The notes beneath the pieces were generated by a model. That model saw only the letters and a list, made by a program, of their open reading frames with translations, did not search any database and was not told the DNA's origin. DNA of 60,885 bases. Source: Phoronis australis. Lineage: Eukaryota; Phoronida; Phoronidae. The DNA lies in NCBI GenBank assembly GCA_002633005.1, contig NMRA01000491.1:145924-206808 (forward strand), given 5' to 3'. A program made the translations under genes and the position numbers. Positions 46,101 to 57,530 of the stretch are shown here, in pieces; the first letter of the stretch is position 1, and each line of letters begins with the position of its first letter.

Positions 46101-48446
46101 TGACATTTATCTATTTTTCGCTATTGTAAAGAAATCTTTCTTAACGGCATTGTGTGAAACAGTCACCAATTCATGAATGACTTCTTCTGTAAAAGGCCGA
46201 TAGAAACTAATTCCTGATAAAATGATGGCTGACAGGCACAGCTGAACAGACAAATTTGCTATATGACCCAGCAAGGTGTTTATTTATGTTATGAGATTTC
46301 CACGAGTTTTCACACTTGAACAGTTTCCAAATAATATTTTTCATTTTTTTATTTTTTACGGTATAGTTCCTCCATTACTACATAGTCCAATCAACTACCA
46401 GTTTCCGTTTCTACAAAGTACTTACATCAGAGACACTTGTGGCAGCACTATTCATCCCGACGGACAGAGGACTGTCGGGGTCAGGCACGCTACTACTGTG
46501 GTGACGAGGTGCGCCACTAGAGGCGTTGGTGGTCGTGTTCATCACAGGCAATGACTGTATTGTGGGGTTATGCCCCTGTGACAGGTACATCTGTATTTGT
46601 CGGCGTGCATTCTCTTGCACATGGTACTTGGTAGGGTGCGCTAGTTGTGTGGTCACCTGAATAGGGAGAGACAGTTGTAAACAATGCATAGGCAGAGAGA
46701 GTTATAAACAATGCATCGCCAGACACCACTGTAAACTTACGTAGTATTATTATGCTTTAAAGTACACATGCAAGTGGATAAAAATGAATAAACAACATTA
46801 TCTATCAAAGACATTCACCATTAGAATAAAGAGCAAGTGGATAAAAATGAATAAACAACATTACCTCAACAAAGACATTCACCATTAGAATAAAGAGCAA
46901 GACACGTTTCACAAACTTTCCACATTAATTTTTTTACAAGAAGTCTTTCACATGCACAACTCACAGAGAACGTTAAATTATATTGGTAAATATAGGTATA
47001 GAGGTCTTCTTAAATGAGACCGACTACAATTTGTCTGCAACCTGTGGGTCACCAAATGTCCTCTACAATACATTGGCGGGTAGTTACACCTAGTATTGAA
47101 GGTGGTAACCACTCTGGCTCGAAATGTCACCAAGTTTATTATGAACAGCTGCCTTGGGTTTTTTTAAATTGGACACACACTGGGTTGAACCTTTTAAAAA
47201 AGTGCTTAAATAACAATCACAGGAGATTAATAACAACTCACAGCTGCCTTCCTGAAGAAGATAAGGAGACTATTTAACCCTGTCTCAAAATGAAAGTAAA
47301 TTTAAGATTATATAGTAACCTAGAAAATTGACCAAATTTGGCAAATTTCGGAACATCGAAACTCAGACATGGCTGTCGGATTCATATCAAATTTTCAGAG
47401 TATGCTTCAGTCTGTTAGGAATTGTTTTTAAAAGATCCAATTTTACACGAGGGGCTATCAAAAATAGCACTGTTATGAAAACAAAATGATATTTTAGAAA
47501 ACTGTAATAGCGTTTCTGAAATTTCAGCTCGAACCTTTACATCAAACCAAATCTGGTCAAATTATGAATACTGTTATTTTACTATCAATGTGCCGAAAAG
47601 AATACCAAAATTTTAGTCTGTTACTAGCATAGTTTGTGCTGCGTAGATGTCACAAAACAACATTTGGAATAGTGTCCACCATTTGTAACAAAGTATGCTT
47701 TTGAAATATGGTAAAATGTTGATTATTTTTAATCGAAATGAAATGAAAATTAGTGTATGAACAAAAACCTCAGATGTTCTATCATAATAATGTTCATAGA
47801 GATGTTCTATCATAATAATGTTCATAGAGATGTTCTATCATAATAATGTTCATAGAGATGTTCTATCATAATAATGTTCATAGAGATGTTCTATCATAAT
47901 AATGTTCATAGAGATGTTCTATCATAATAATGTTCATATACAACAGTAATTATTAACGTGACAGAAACTACAGGACATTCCAACACATGTCAGAAAATCC
48001 TTTTACCCATTAACAAGGATACCGCTCGCCAAAAGATTGTATCAAAACTCGATAAACGAATGCAACACACTTGTCCGTTCTCACCTTCAACACTTGAGGT
48101 GGCACCTCTGCAGTCATAGAGGACGCAACAGAAGGCATTTGTATCTTGTTTGAACGGGACACAACGGGAGAGCCGGAGACAGGAACACTGGACGACGTGA
48201 AAGTAGTGCCTTGATGTGCAGCCTTTTTCTCGATATCCGACAACTGAAGCTTCATCAACTGCTGTTTTAAATTCGTCCGTGTTGGCGTCGGCGTGTTTTT
48301 CAACTCGGGTGTCGAATTACTGCAAGAGAGAACATACAATGCTGCAACGAAAAAAATCACACCATGGGCTGGGAGAACCAGTGACAATTCTTAACTTACT
48401 TTGCACTCAATATGGCTGACAAGCGAGATTCTATTCCGTCATATTT
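36933..48446 (-). CDS. MITF: MITF/TFE-family bHLH-zipper transcription factor (5' end not found)
   Basis: Seven minus-strand exons (48319-48085, 46656-46426, 45690-45583, 41193-41016, 39137-39062, 37803-37656, 37169-36933) join in phase to 403 residues plus stop, and an eighth upstream exon (48446-48400) also fits. In order they carry the Rag-binding-like stretch [11 protein letters not shown], the [16 protein letters not shown] block, the acidic helix [23 protein letters not shown] and [11 protein letters not shown], the basic region [16 protein letters not shown], helix 2 ([16 protein letters not shown]) and a zipper. This is the single MITF/TFEB/TFE3/TFEC orthologue expected of an invertebrate: it binds E-box/M-box/CLEAR sites as a dimer and controls lysosomal and pigment-cell genes. 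The zipper region has the same length as human MITF, so the family's three-residue register shift, which restricts partners, is kept. VKPE and VKQE are SUMO-type motifs. The C-terminus ends acidic (LDDDINMS) without the vertebrate serine-rich tail. The initiator Met lies upstream and was not recognised. Confidence 0.96.
37656..37803 (-). CDS. MITF: MITF exon: loop, helix 2 and zipper
   Basis: A 148-bp exon encoding [20 protein letters not shown] and the zipper through [11 protein letters not shown]. The acceptor is TTGCATTCTTCAG and the donor GTATAC. The leading G completes the Pro codon of the previous exon, at the same intron position as vertebrate MITF. Confidence 0.96.
38040..38047. promoter_or_regulatory. 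TCACGTGA M-box/CLEAR-type site in a MITF intron
   Basis: A perfect 8-bp palindrome TCACGTGA, the preferred core of MITF/TFE factors. It lies about 240 bases upstream of the zipper exon. The motif is direct; a role in autoregulation is inference. Confidence 0.4.
38940..39003 (-). repeat. tRNA-derived SINE head
   Basis: On the minus strand, GCGGCTCAGTAGTTTGAGCA resembles a tRNA A box and GGCTCAAACAC a decayed B box. The shared GGGAGAC block links it to the element at 42628. It lies about 60 bases from a MITF exon. A true tRNA is unlikely because the arms do not pair cleanly. Confidence 0.55.
39062..39137 (-). CDS. MITF: MITF exon: basic region and helix 1
   Basis: A 76-bp exon reading [20 protein letters not shown] and KTNDP. 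The acceptor is TTTGTTTCAG and the donor GTACGT. Phases 1 and 2 at its ends match the neighbouring exons exactly. Confidence 0.96.
39138..40753 (-). other. MITF intron, most of it
   Basis: Intronic AT-rich sequence between the basic-region exon and the exon at 41016. No gene or recognisable element was seen before the minisatellite at 40754. Confidence 0.7.
40754..40934. repeat. 45-bp minisatellite, 4 copies
   Basis: Units begin CACATCCTGACAGACACAAC and end TATTATTGGGAT at 40754, 40799, 40844 and 40889, almost identical. The unit length is a multiple of three, so all frames stay open; these frames are not genes. It ends about 80 bases from a MITF exon. Confidence 0.95.
41016..41193 (-). CDS. 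MITF: MITF exon: SCPANL motif and pre-basic region
   Basis: A 178-bp exon after TCATTCTTCAG. It encodes [15 protein letters not shown], the [15 protein letters not shown] segment (position of the 14-3-3-type serine in relatives) and [19 protein letters not shown]. Donor GTGAGT follows after one base of the Ile codon. It merges what are two exons in vertebrates. Confidence 0.95.
42290..42491 (+). repeat. GGCGAAAT-hairpin repeat, 5'-truncated copy 3
   Basis: Only the 3' 200 bases of the family are present. The copy ends at the same palindrome (42466-42491; ATTTCACC in the second arm) as copies 1 and 2. A common 3' end with variable 5' ends suggests copying from the 3' end. Confidence 0.75.
42527..42627. 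repeat. Inverted repeat, ATTGGCAG / CACTCCTTTG arms
   Basis: TTATTGGCAG and CACTCCTTTG at the left are mirrored by CAAAGGAGTG and CTGCCAATAA at the right. The right arm runs into the tRNA-like unit at 42628. Confidence 0.6.
42628..42697 (-). repeat. tRNA-derived SINE head with clear A and B boxes
   Basis: On the minus strand, GTCACAGTGGTTAGAGCAC (A box) and GGTTCAAATCC (B box) are spaced as in a tRNA promoter. The acceptor stem does not pair well, and the sequence continues into non-tRNA body, so a SINE is more likely than a functional tRNA gene. Confidence 0.65.
42765..44669. repeat. 953-bp tandem duplication in a MITF intron, N at the junction
   Basis: Copy 1 (42765-43716) and copy 2 (43718-44669) match along their whole length with a few percent substitutions. 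Both begin GTAAATA(A/T)AAGACAATATC and end ACACATAGTTAACTTCAAC. The single N of the window is at 43717, exactly between them. The open frames at 43528 and 44481 are the same repeat translated. Confidence 0.93.
44670..45582 (-). other. MITF intron, remainder
   Basis: Intronic sequence between the 953-bp duplication and the exon at 45583. Nothing recognisable. Confidence 0.7.
45583..45690 (-). CDS. MITF: MITF exon: acidic activation helix
   Basis: A 108-bp phase 0-0 exon reading [20 protein letters not shown] and [16 protein letters not shown]. It corresponds to the vertebrate DD-x-I-D-x-I-I-S-L-E-S transactivation helix. Acceptor TTTGTCTTCAG, donor GTGAGT. Confidence 0.95.
46426..46656 (-). 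CDS. MITF: MITF exon: PTKYH block
   Basis: A 231-bp phase 0-0 exon. [20 protein letters not shown] is the conserved block beginning VQTHLENPTKYH in vertebrates. A Ser/Thr/Asn-rich linker with [16 protein letters not shown] follows. Acceptor CTCCCTATTCAG, donor GTAAGT. Confidence 0.96.
46771..46894. repeat. 63-bp tandem duplication
   Basis: Two copies begin CAAGTGGATAAAAATGAATA, at 46771 and 46834. Confidence 0.85.
46895..47772 (-). other. MITF intron segment
   Basis: Intronic sequence between exons 46426 and 48085. No recognisable feature before the 28-bp array. Confidence 0.7.
47773..47938. repeat. 28-bp tandem array, 6 copies
   Basis: Identical units of GATGTTCTATCATAATAATG plus TTCATAGA follow one another from 47773 at 28-base steps. 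The lack of variation suggests recent expansion. It ends about 150 bases from a MITF exon. Confidence 0.95.
48085..48319 (-). CDS. MITF: MITF exon: N-terminal QQLM region
   Basis: A 235-bp exon that reads [33 protein letters not shown] and ends EVPPQVLK. It matches the vertebrate exon from ILLRQQLMREQ (Rag-GTPase binding) to MEVLK. Acceptor TTCTCTCTTGCAG, donor GTGAGA. Confidence 0.93.
48400..48446 (-). CDS. MITF: Probable small upstream MITF exon
   Basis: After the tract TTTTTCATTATCTTCATTTT and TGTGAAG, 47 bases read [15 protein letters not shown] plus AA, then donor GTAAGT. The phase fits the next exon exactly (AA|T). The intron between them would be only 80 bp, far shorter than the others here. 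The residues have no obvious match in vertebrate MITF. Confidence 0.4.
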
Positions 48447-51257
48447 CTTCACAAAAATGAAGATAATGAAAAATTTAGTCTATTACTAGCATGGTTTGTA
48501 CGTGTAGATAAGATTTGTTTTGGTGAATTTTCCAGTATTTGCATTAAAGTAGTCAGCTTTTGAAAAATGGACAAATAAAATTTTGGCGATTATTTTTGTG
48601 TGAAATAAGTGAAGAATTATTGGAACTCCACACTACATTACAAAATTGACCAATCCCATAGCAGGATATTTAGTTGAAAGTACCCCACACGTATGGTAAC
48701 TTGTCAAGACTGGAGTGAAGTGTGATCATCTCCTCTCTAGTCAGACATATCTCAAGAGAACTCACTTGCAAAATATTTAAATGACAACCTGTTGATCCGT
48801 TTAACTGAGTTCGAGCAGTGTTCGTATGACTAGGGAAATCCTACCAACAGCATATCAACTCGCTAGACAATTATGGAAACACTGCCCTCTGAGCAAAGAA
48901 GCTAGCAAGAAAATTTGTACTTTGAAGACACTCTCACATATCATTCGGATGTGACAGGTCAGGGACCTGCCTAAGAGATAACCTGCTACCAATGAACTTT
49001 TGCCATCAAAGGACAACCAAACAAGATGACAATAACTTCTGGTAGAGATAAGAATGAGAGTTAAAGTATTGTATCATGCAGGGTTCAGACTCACTGACCA
49101 GTGGTCACACTCACTGACCAGAACAACAGTCCAGCTTGACTACAGTACTCGCCATAAATAAACTATCTCTAAAGGTCTCTCTGCAGTCCTGCAGATTCAA
49201 CACACAGCTACTGTTAGAAAGAGATGCAATCTAGATAATGACACGCCAAACAACGCTCAAATTAAAACAAATCAAACTAAATCCCAGCATTAAAACAAAT
49301 CAAACTAAATCCTAGCATTAAAATCTTGATCTGCCACTGACATCCGGTTATTTAAGCATAGATAAGATTTTACATCACTGCACTTTTGTATCATGAATGG
49401 CAAATTTTGACTCAAGATTTATATTACATCAAAGTAAACCCTGTTAGAGACAGGGATAACTTTCATTACATTCACCTAAACTTGAAATGTAACTTTTCAA
49501 TCACCCAGGAATGTTTATAACCGGGAAAATTAAACCTGCTCAGCTGGACTGTATCATGAAGGTTCACCCTTTCCACCGCGTGGAACGGTACTGACTAGAT
49601 CCTATCTCAATAAAACACAGCAAGAAGCTGTACCTGTCCCGAAAGTCCAAACCTTTCATCTAGAAGGGAGTGGGATGCTCCCGAGAGCTTAAGAGATTTT
49701 TCATAGTATGACACAGTCCAGCTGAACAGGTTTAATTATCTGATTATTCAGCTTAACAGCAAAATTGGAAACCATGATTTTGCAGTAATATATGTATTCA
49801 GATCATTACGTAAGTGGTCTCTGACAAGAAAGCGATTGAAAGCCGTATCAAACACAGACAGCAGGCCCTGCAGTTCCGTAATCAAAAAAGGGCCCAATTT
49901 TACTGACCAGTTCCAGTATGCTTTCTGCCAACAGTAAGCGAAATCGGAAGGTACTTCCTCCCCACCCCAGTAGCATGAATATGACTCCACCATGACTGCT
50001 GCGTGGACTCTCAATCCTCACTACAACCATAACCGACCAGCAACAACCATCGACACCACTACCACTGGCGAAGAAGAAAATGCTTCGCAGAGAATAAGCC
50101 ACGTGCAACTACGTCGTATCTCATGACTGCAAAAGTAACTACAATATAAGGGATACATCTCATTTGTTCATGGAACTTTGCAGAGCCAATCACTCGCTGA
50201 CCTATCTGCCAAGTATCTGAAACTCGCAACAGTAACCTTGACAAAATTCCATCAAGCACCTTCCAAATTACTTAATAATGATTCTGATCTACATCGTGTG
50301 ACCAACAGATGGCCTATTGCGGGTGAACAGGAAGGAGTGTCCTGTCTATACACCACAGGGGCAAGGGGCGGGACTCAACTTCACAAGGGGCGTGACTTAA
50401 GTGATCATTGCTCCAGTACCACCTGGCCTATGGCGTTATTTCTTCCACAACAGTTACCACCTATTTTCATGAAGAGCAAAAAACACAAATCCATTTCATG
50501 TTTTCTCCATACATGTTTTTGATTCAAAATTAAATTTTTGGTAAAACACGAGTTTTAAAGAACGCATTACAAGCGACATTTTCTGCGACCATTTCAGTAT
50601 AACCAGTGCACCTTGGACATGAACATTGGAAAAGCGAATGGAACTAAATCAGTATAGGTGTGAAGAGGAAGAGAAAACTGAAACTGCAATTGCAACTAGT
50701 CATAAAGTCATAAAGTCATCCCCTAGACAGTATGTGGCAAGAACTGAAACTGAAACTGTGGAGGTGCCAGGGCACTTTCCCCAGATGGCAACAAGGAAAG
50801 TGAGAGAAATCCAAACCAGGAGAGGGGGTGGGTGACAAGTCAAGCACTAATTAGTTTGTCACGTCAGTGGTCAGCACTACCCGGATGTATATCCATAAGT
50901 CGTGTCCACTCATGCTGATATCCTGAGCAACTTGGCAGGCCAGGCAGTCAAATCATGACACCACAGAATGATACCAACTATGACCCGGGCAGTCAAACCA
51001 TGACACCACAGAAAGATACCAACTGTGACATCAGTCACTGGACCCAGAGACAATGATGGAGCTCAAACCTTGAAGAGGTGGACAAACAGCTGTGTTTCAA
51101 TGTGACCAGATAGCACTGTGATGATGCATGGCAGATGGTGTTATCCACCAAACAAAACAAGGGAGATTCTCTCTGTAAACACATCAGCTTTGTAGCAAAG
51201 TAAGAAAGGTTGCAAGAAAATTCAAAATATTTACCCACAATACACTCACCCCCACCG
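48447..51257. other. Upstream of recognised MITF exons - no gene seen
   Basis: Probably MITF 5' intron or flank. It holds small tandem duplications (about 49258-49320, 28-bp unit; about 50940-51030) and no convincing exon. Confidence 0.5.
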
Positions 51258-51336
51258 AGCACTTTGTCAGACTCGGTGCAGAAGCACTTTGTCAGACTCG
51301 GTGCAGAAGCACTTTGTCAGACTCGGTGCAGAAGCA
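51258..51336. repeat. 25-bp tandem repeat, 3 copies
   Basis: The units begin AGCACTTTGTCAGACTCGGT at 51258, 51283 and 51308 and are identical. Confidence 0.92.
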
Positions 51337-51769
51337 TGTTTTTACACACAGATAAAAAATTTGTAACTTAAAAAATCCTGCACATCTTTACAGCCACACA
51401 GCAACTTCAAACATTAAAGCATTTATGAATACACAGCTCACCTTCTTATGTTAGGACCAAAAACAGAAAGCATTCTAATTAATTGTGTTGCCTCATCAGT
51501 TTTCTTACCTCTCAGTCTAGAATAAGTACCGTTATTCAGTAACAAAAGTAAGAGAGATATTCAAACCACAGCACATCATGAAATGTGTTACAGAAGAAAC
51601 AGGTTGAACAACCTTAACCACCAGCATGCAAACTCCTTTGTGATGAAATCAGCTGTTGGTGTACTGACCTCTGATCAGCTGTTTTGTGCAAAAACAAGAC
51701 ATTCCCAGGTAATTTCCATGACTCACCACTGACACAGAATTCAGGTGAGTGATACAATCTATGGTATGC

Positions 51770-52060
51770 AGAGCTGACATAATAACCTGCAGGATGTGTT
51801 TGCAACCTGAAATTTGGAGATTTTGGCCAACTCGTACACATGGGTATTCCAACTTTTGCAAGTCGAGAGTTACATCACACGAAAATGCCCCAACAGGGTT
51901 GTTTAGTGTAATGGGAAAATACGGTGCAGCAACACAAACAAATTGTACCATTACAGCGACTTGGGATCTATGTGTGTGAAATGGATTTCAGAATTAATTG
52001 CGAGCTGGGATTTTGGCTAGGTAGCAAATGGTGACTTGGTAATTTCCAATTTGCTTGAGG
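51770..52060. mobile_element. Degenerate CAGGGCTC-family transposon
   Basis: The blocks GACATAATAACCTGCAGG, 'TGTTTGCAACCTGAAATTTGG' (split), 'GCGAGCTGGGATTTTGGCTA' and 'GGTGACTTGG' follow the two ends of the family at 14454 and 20597 with heavy decay and a shortened body of about 290 bp. Confidence 0.55.
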
Positions 52061-55000
52061 CTAGTAGGGCACTTTCAACTAGATGAACAGCACTCATCTC
52101 TGACGCACCGACGAAGAGTGACATCACAGAACAGTTTGTGTGTTAGACGACCCCTATGTCAAGAGGTGAGTGCACAAGGGTCACCTTTCTGGCCTTAATT
52201 CTTAACAAAGAAATGATTCACATAGTAATTCCACAGTGCCTGGCCTGGTAGAGTGCCAACACAACTGACGCACATGCACAAAACAACACATGGGCAAAAC
52301 AACATTTTGATTTGACAGGTAGTATGGCGATCACACAAAGGGTAGCCAAACATCACCTATCATCAGCAGGTTTGAACTTAAATTTCAACCTCACACGCAT
52401 TTACACTTTTGTGTCTAAAACTTAATATGCAGGTTTTTCAAACAAAAACATATCTCCAAGAAAACATTTCTGAAAAAATATGGACATTTACAAAATTTAC
52501 AGTAACGTTACAGCCTATCGACTAAAATTGAAAATGGGCAATTTTGGTGACTCCTTTTTGTCCAACAGCAACCTTCAGACCTCATTCACTCAAATTTGAC
52601 ATGGAACAAACCTACACAAAACCTAAGTGAATATTGTCCTTAATTAAGGAATGCAAATTTCTGTGTTCCTGGGAACAGGGTTTAATCTCTGTACGAAAAA
52701 CTTGACTCTACATTTCCGGTATACTTACAAATTTGCAATCTTACAAATTTGCATTTAAAAAATGCGGTGGCAAGCGATTGAGACCGTATGTCCAGGACAC
52801 ACGATTCTACGACAGTTTGCTTACAGATGGTATGATGGCATTAATGGTGATACTTTGTGCAAGCAAAACTACGCATAATAAAACAGCAGGTCTACGCAAA
52901 CACTTCTGCCTTCACGCCTTCTTATAAGGCTTTATCTGAACAGGATGTGACACAAAAAATTTGACCTGAACCAATTTGCTTCAAGATATGTCTAAAATAT
53001 CTTCTCCAATAAAATCTCACCGAATTTGTAGTTTGTTAATTTTTCAAAGGCATCTAACATTATTTCAGTAGCTCACAACTACACAAAACATTCTTACGCT
53101 AGCTAAGATTACACACAACCCATAAAACCATTTATTTGGTGCCAAAAATCTTTTATGATAACAAAATTTCACTAGTTCATTATCTTCCGTCTTAACTGGC
53201 AACATTTTACCATAAATGCAGCTGACCTAGACTTTATTTGTGATGACAATAACCCTTTACAAAGAAAGAGTTCACCAGTCCACACACATACCACAAGAAA
53301 AAGTACACTCTTGACACTGCCACAAAACAGTGTGTTGAAGAAAGAGGTATTTCTACACCTTGCACACAGAGTAGTCTTTGTGCTATAGTAATGGGTTATC
53401 AATTTTAATAATGAAAGTGAAATCTACCTTGCAGACCTGTTAACAACCTGAATCCACAATGGCCTTTGTGATAACAACACAAGCTTTTTATCGGATTTAG
53501 ATGACACTAAATAAAATCCCTGTAACCAGGACATGGAGCCGCAACTCATTTTTCACAAGCATCTTTTTCTAGTTCTCTTGCAATGGCTTGAAGGAACTGT
53601 AAGATGTGAATAAGACAACACTCTCAACAATGTTGTGAATACTGTAAGAAACTTTAGTTCACAGAAAATGACTGAGAACTGAGTAGAAGAGAGAAGTTTA
53701 GCATATGTAAAACGTATAAAAATAACAAAAAAAATCACTTTGGGACACAAGGCTGAAAAGTTGGACCTCCTTTTTATCAAAAGTCTCAACAAAAATAACA
53801 CTAAAGAAAATTCATCTTTTTTCAATTTCAGTGATGGTTCGTATGGCACAAGGCAAGATTTATAGGTCAATCTAATATGCCTTCCAAAATCAAAAATTGA
53901 GCAGTTTTTACCATAAACCCCTTTTATGGTGATTTCGGCCAAAACTGATGATGTCACCTATTATTACGCAGGCAGTAACACCAATGAGAGACACATGTAT
54001 TATTTAACTTCCTTGTTGTTTCACTAACTGGATTCTGTGGTCCAGTGTGGGTGGTTTTCCCCACAACCAATTTCCTACTAATGCTAGTCCATCACTTGAC
54101 ATAATAAAGTGTGTATAAGTGAATGATTTTCAAACTTAGCCTGAGTACCCATAACTATACAAAGCATCGGTCGAAAACCCCTGCACTGTAAAACAACTCA
54201 GTGAAATTTTGTAAATTATCTTCGTTGGGAAATTTGACAAAAATGAATCTCTTGCAAAAAAGCCATTTCGCGTCCTAACTGAATTGTTTTTTTTTGCTAA
54301 GGTAACATCTTCCGTACTCATCCTGCTTTAGGTACCTATAGAAAGAAAATCTTACCTGTGAGTCTGAGTGCTAGTAACAGAAACCTGCCACCTAACTCAG
54401 TGTGCAGGTGTTAATAAACACTCAGTGTGAAATCCCTCTGCTCTTGATGTAAAGGTGTGTTGGTTTAGATATCTTCAACATAGGACTGACTTTTGCACTG
54501 AGTTGCCATACAACTCTGAGTTGCCATACAACTCAGTAAGTATGAAGCTACACACTTGTGTATTCTCTTCTTTAAAGTAAACAATGAGAGATAATCCAGT
54601 GAAATTTTATTGGCAGGAATTGGAATTAAACACCTTGGACTGATATCATTTCCAGTACCTGGGTTATCACCCTGGGTATTACACAACTTTTATTACATAA
54701 CACTACAACAATGTGAAGCTCCAATAACAAGTGAATATAATCTACTTTAACATCATCATATCAGAAAACTAAGGCACCCCTGAACAGATTCAGGAATTAT
54801 GAAAAAAGAACCAAGTCACTTTGTTAAAAATTCAATGTGGGACACATTTAAGGCTATTTGTTCCTAACAGGAGGAGCCATTCATGACTACTGAAGTGCAT
54901 CCCCATGTCCCAGTTTACCAGACACAAATGCACATCCTAACAGATTTTAACCACTATACCCACTCAATGAGCTATACGCTACCATTGGCCCATTGAAAGG

Positions 55001-56522
55001 CCATAGCCGAGCAATGCTAATCAATGATTAATCAGGACTTTGATCCGAAAAATCCAACTGGGCAAGAGAAAACACTTCTTATACTGTGGTCGATTGTTAG
55101 GTTGTGACACAAGTGAAACCTTTAGCTTAATATACCACTTCATTCTCATTATGCTTAATATACCACTTCATTCTCATTATAACATACGGTAAAGCCTCTT
55201 CAAATCAGACCACAATATGGAGGATCAGTAAAATTCTAATTACAAAAATTTTCAACAACAGCAAACAAGAAGACAACTTTACTTGATTATTTAAAAATCT
55301 TATATCATGCAGCTGTCAACAAAAACACACAATGGAATTTTGAACATTTTGGCAATACAGTGAGTGTTTGAAAAATGAAAATGACACCTTTGGCCATAAG
55401 TTTTGTTGGAATTCTAGAAAAATTTACAGTACTTTTGAAGCACTCATTACTGCGTGCTATATGCCAAAATCTGTTAGGCACAAAACATTCTTTGATACAA
55501 TTAGTGCAACTTTGAAAAATTGGAAGGAAGTTTTTGGCAAAAATATTTTGAGAAAAAAAATCTTACTTGCAGGTTTGCAGGTACAGGGCATCAAACCAAG
55601 TGAAGCACCAACTAAGGTCAAATATAATCCAAGTCTATTTGTCACAGACAATGGGGGAGATACCGCTGATAATCCCTCTTAATTTAAAAGATAAATGAAT
55701 TTTATTGCTGACCTTTAACTTTGATAACTCAACACATCAGCAAAGCTTTGGTTAGCTACAAACTAAACAATAGTTTTTTCGTTCCTCAATACCGAAGATA
55801 AAAGCGAACCCACGAAAAGTTAGTCTGGTGGCTAAGCCATTCTGCAATTGGAATTTTGCTCCCAAAACAGTCATTGCCGGGACATTTTTTGCTGTTAACA
55901 GCATTATCAATCTTGATGGGCAAACGGTATTTTGTCTGATTACATTAGCTTTATACTTCATATCCATCAGCATGGTTAGGTAATTTTTATGGTTCTCTAA
56001 CATTTAAAAATTGCACACTCTTTGCCAGCAAGTCTCCCCTGTCACTTACCATCAGTGCAGGACCATTACTAGACTCCTTATCAGCTGGAGACAGGTCCAT
56101 GCATTATTTGTGTAACAAGAGAATTGGGTTTGGCATCTTACCAATAGCCGACCAACAGTTCATGCTCAGCTCAAGAATAAACCTGGAATCACTTTCACTT
56201 TCACAACCCAATATTCTTCAAAACCAGTTTTCTTGTCAATGCCCCAGTTTGAATAATTATATTGTCGCGAGGGGTTTGGCTTACTTGTGTTGAGGTTGAA
56301 ATCTTATTTAACGAGTTTGAAGTATTGGGAGACCAGTCATTTCTTAAGCAAGTTGGGACATTTTTGATTTTTCGAACCAATTCAATGTATTTATTCACAG
56401 ATTTAACACACAAACTCCCCAAAGTATGGACACAGACTTTCGAACAAGTATATGAGATTAGTAATTCCAGTTGAGTTTGAATTTTCTGTTTGGGAGAACA
56501 TCGTACCCATGTCACTAAATGT
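52061..56522. other. No gene recognised
   Basis: AT-rich sequence with short frames only. A 28-bp direct duplication (about 55128-55180) and a small repeat at 54497-54536 were seen. The minus frame at 54136-54321 (MSTEDVTLAKKNN) follows a CTAAAGCAG acceptor-like site but is not supported further. Confidence 0.5.
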
Positions 56523-56702
56523 CACATTAGTTTTATTCATTTCACTTCCTCGCCATCCCCACTATTATAGTTGAATTACTATGAATTACAAAATACAGTT
56601 AATTAAACATTCACATTAGTTTTATTCATTTCACTTCCTCGCCATCCCCACTATTATAGTTAACTTACTATGAATTACAAAATACAGTTAATTAAACATT
56701 CA
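56523..56702. repeat. 89-bp tandem duplication
   Basis: Two copies begin CACATTAGTTTTATTCATTT, at 56523 and 56612, nearly identical. Confidence 0.9.
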
Positions 56703-57475
56703 CGCCTCTGTGGCAACAAGTTTAGATTTTGCTATACGACATATTTGGATCATCTTCCAGGCCAAAAGTTCGGAATCATGGGGAAATAGGTTGCATGGTA
56801 CAATGATACACCCCTTCAGTGTGGACATTTGTGAACTCTTTATTTCTTGGCAAGTTTAATTTTTCTGTTTTGGAAAGGTTGCAGTAGTGGACAGTAGTGT
56901 GTCTATACCCCAAATTGTAGTCCTTATTGAAGATAAGATAACAAGTACTTTGGTCACAGTGGTACAATACACAGACTATCCTCAGTTTCAAGGTCCTCAG
57001 ATATCAGGCACAGGTTGTTGACTACTGAAGAACCAGGTCAAGGGGTGTGATAAAGATACTGGGCTACACCACTGCCACACAATATTCAGGGCTAGAAGTC
57101 ACTTGATATTCAAGGCACTAATAGTCCACTGATGGAAATCCCTGTAGAAAGTTACACAGATTGCCTTCACTCCAAAGATTCCCACATGAATGTCATGACC
57201 AAAAATACTCTGTGCACATGAAAAACAGCTGCAAAGTGACTGCAAAACGGTCCACCAGAAAAGAATACACATTAAGACATTTTTGCTGGAAAGACAAGGA
57301 GCCCATTTATGCTACAATCAACTGAAATAGACCAAATGCAATGTGCTTTGGGACAAATTTTGTCTTGGAAATGGCAAACACATTTCAATCTAAACAGGTT
57401 CCTGGAGTTGACATTTCTAGGCACCTTGGAAACAATACTCAAAGTGTATTCTAGCCTTTCATGGTCAATCTCAGA

Positions 57476-57530
57476 TTTTTGAGAACTAGTTGGCAGCCAC
57501 TTCTTCAGGGGAACTGGTTCTTAAAATTTG
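57476..57530. repeat. Short near-palindromic element, copy 5
   Basis: TTTTTGAGAACTAGTT pairs with AACTGGTTCTTAAAA around a short centre. Same family as 8872 and 29378. Confidence 0.6.

Noticed and set aside
54136-54321. Possible MITF first exon (MSTEDVTLAKKNN frame)
   Set aside because: An acceptor-like CAG precedes it, but there is no good donor in phase and no similarity to MITF N-termini.
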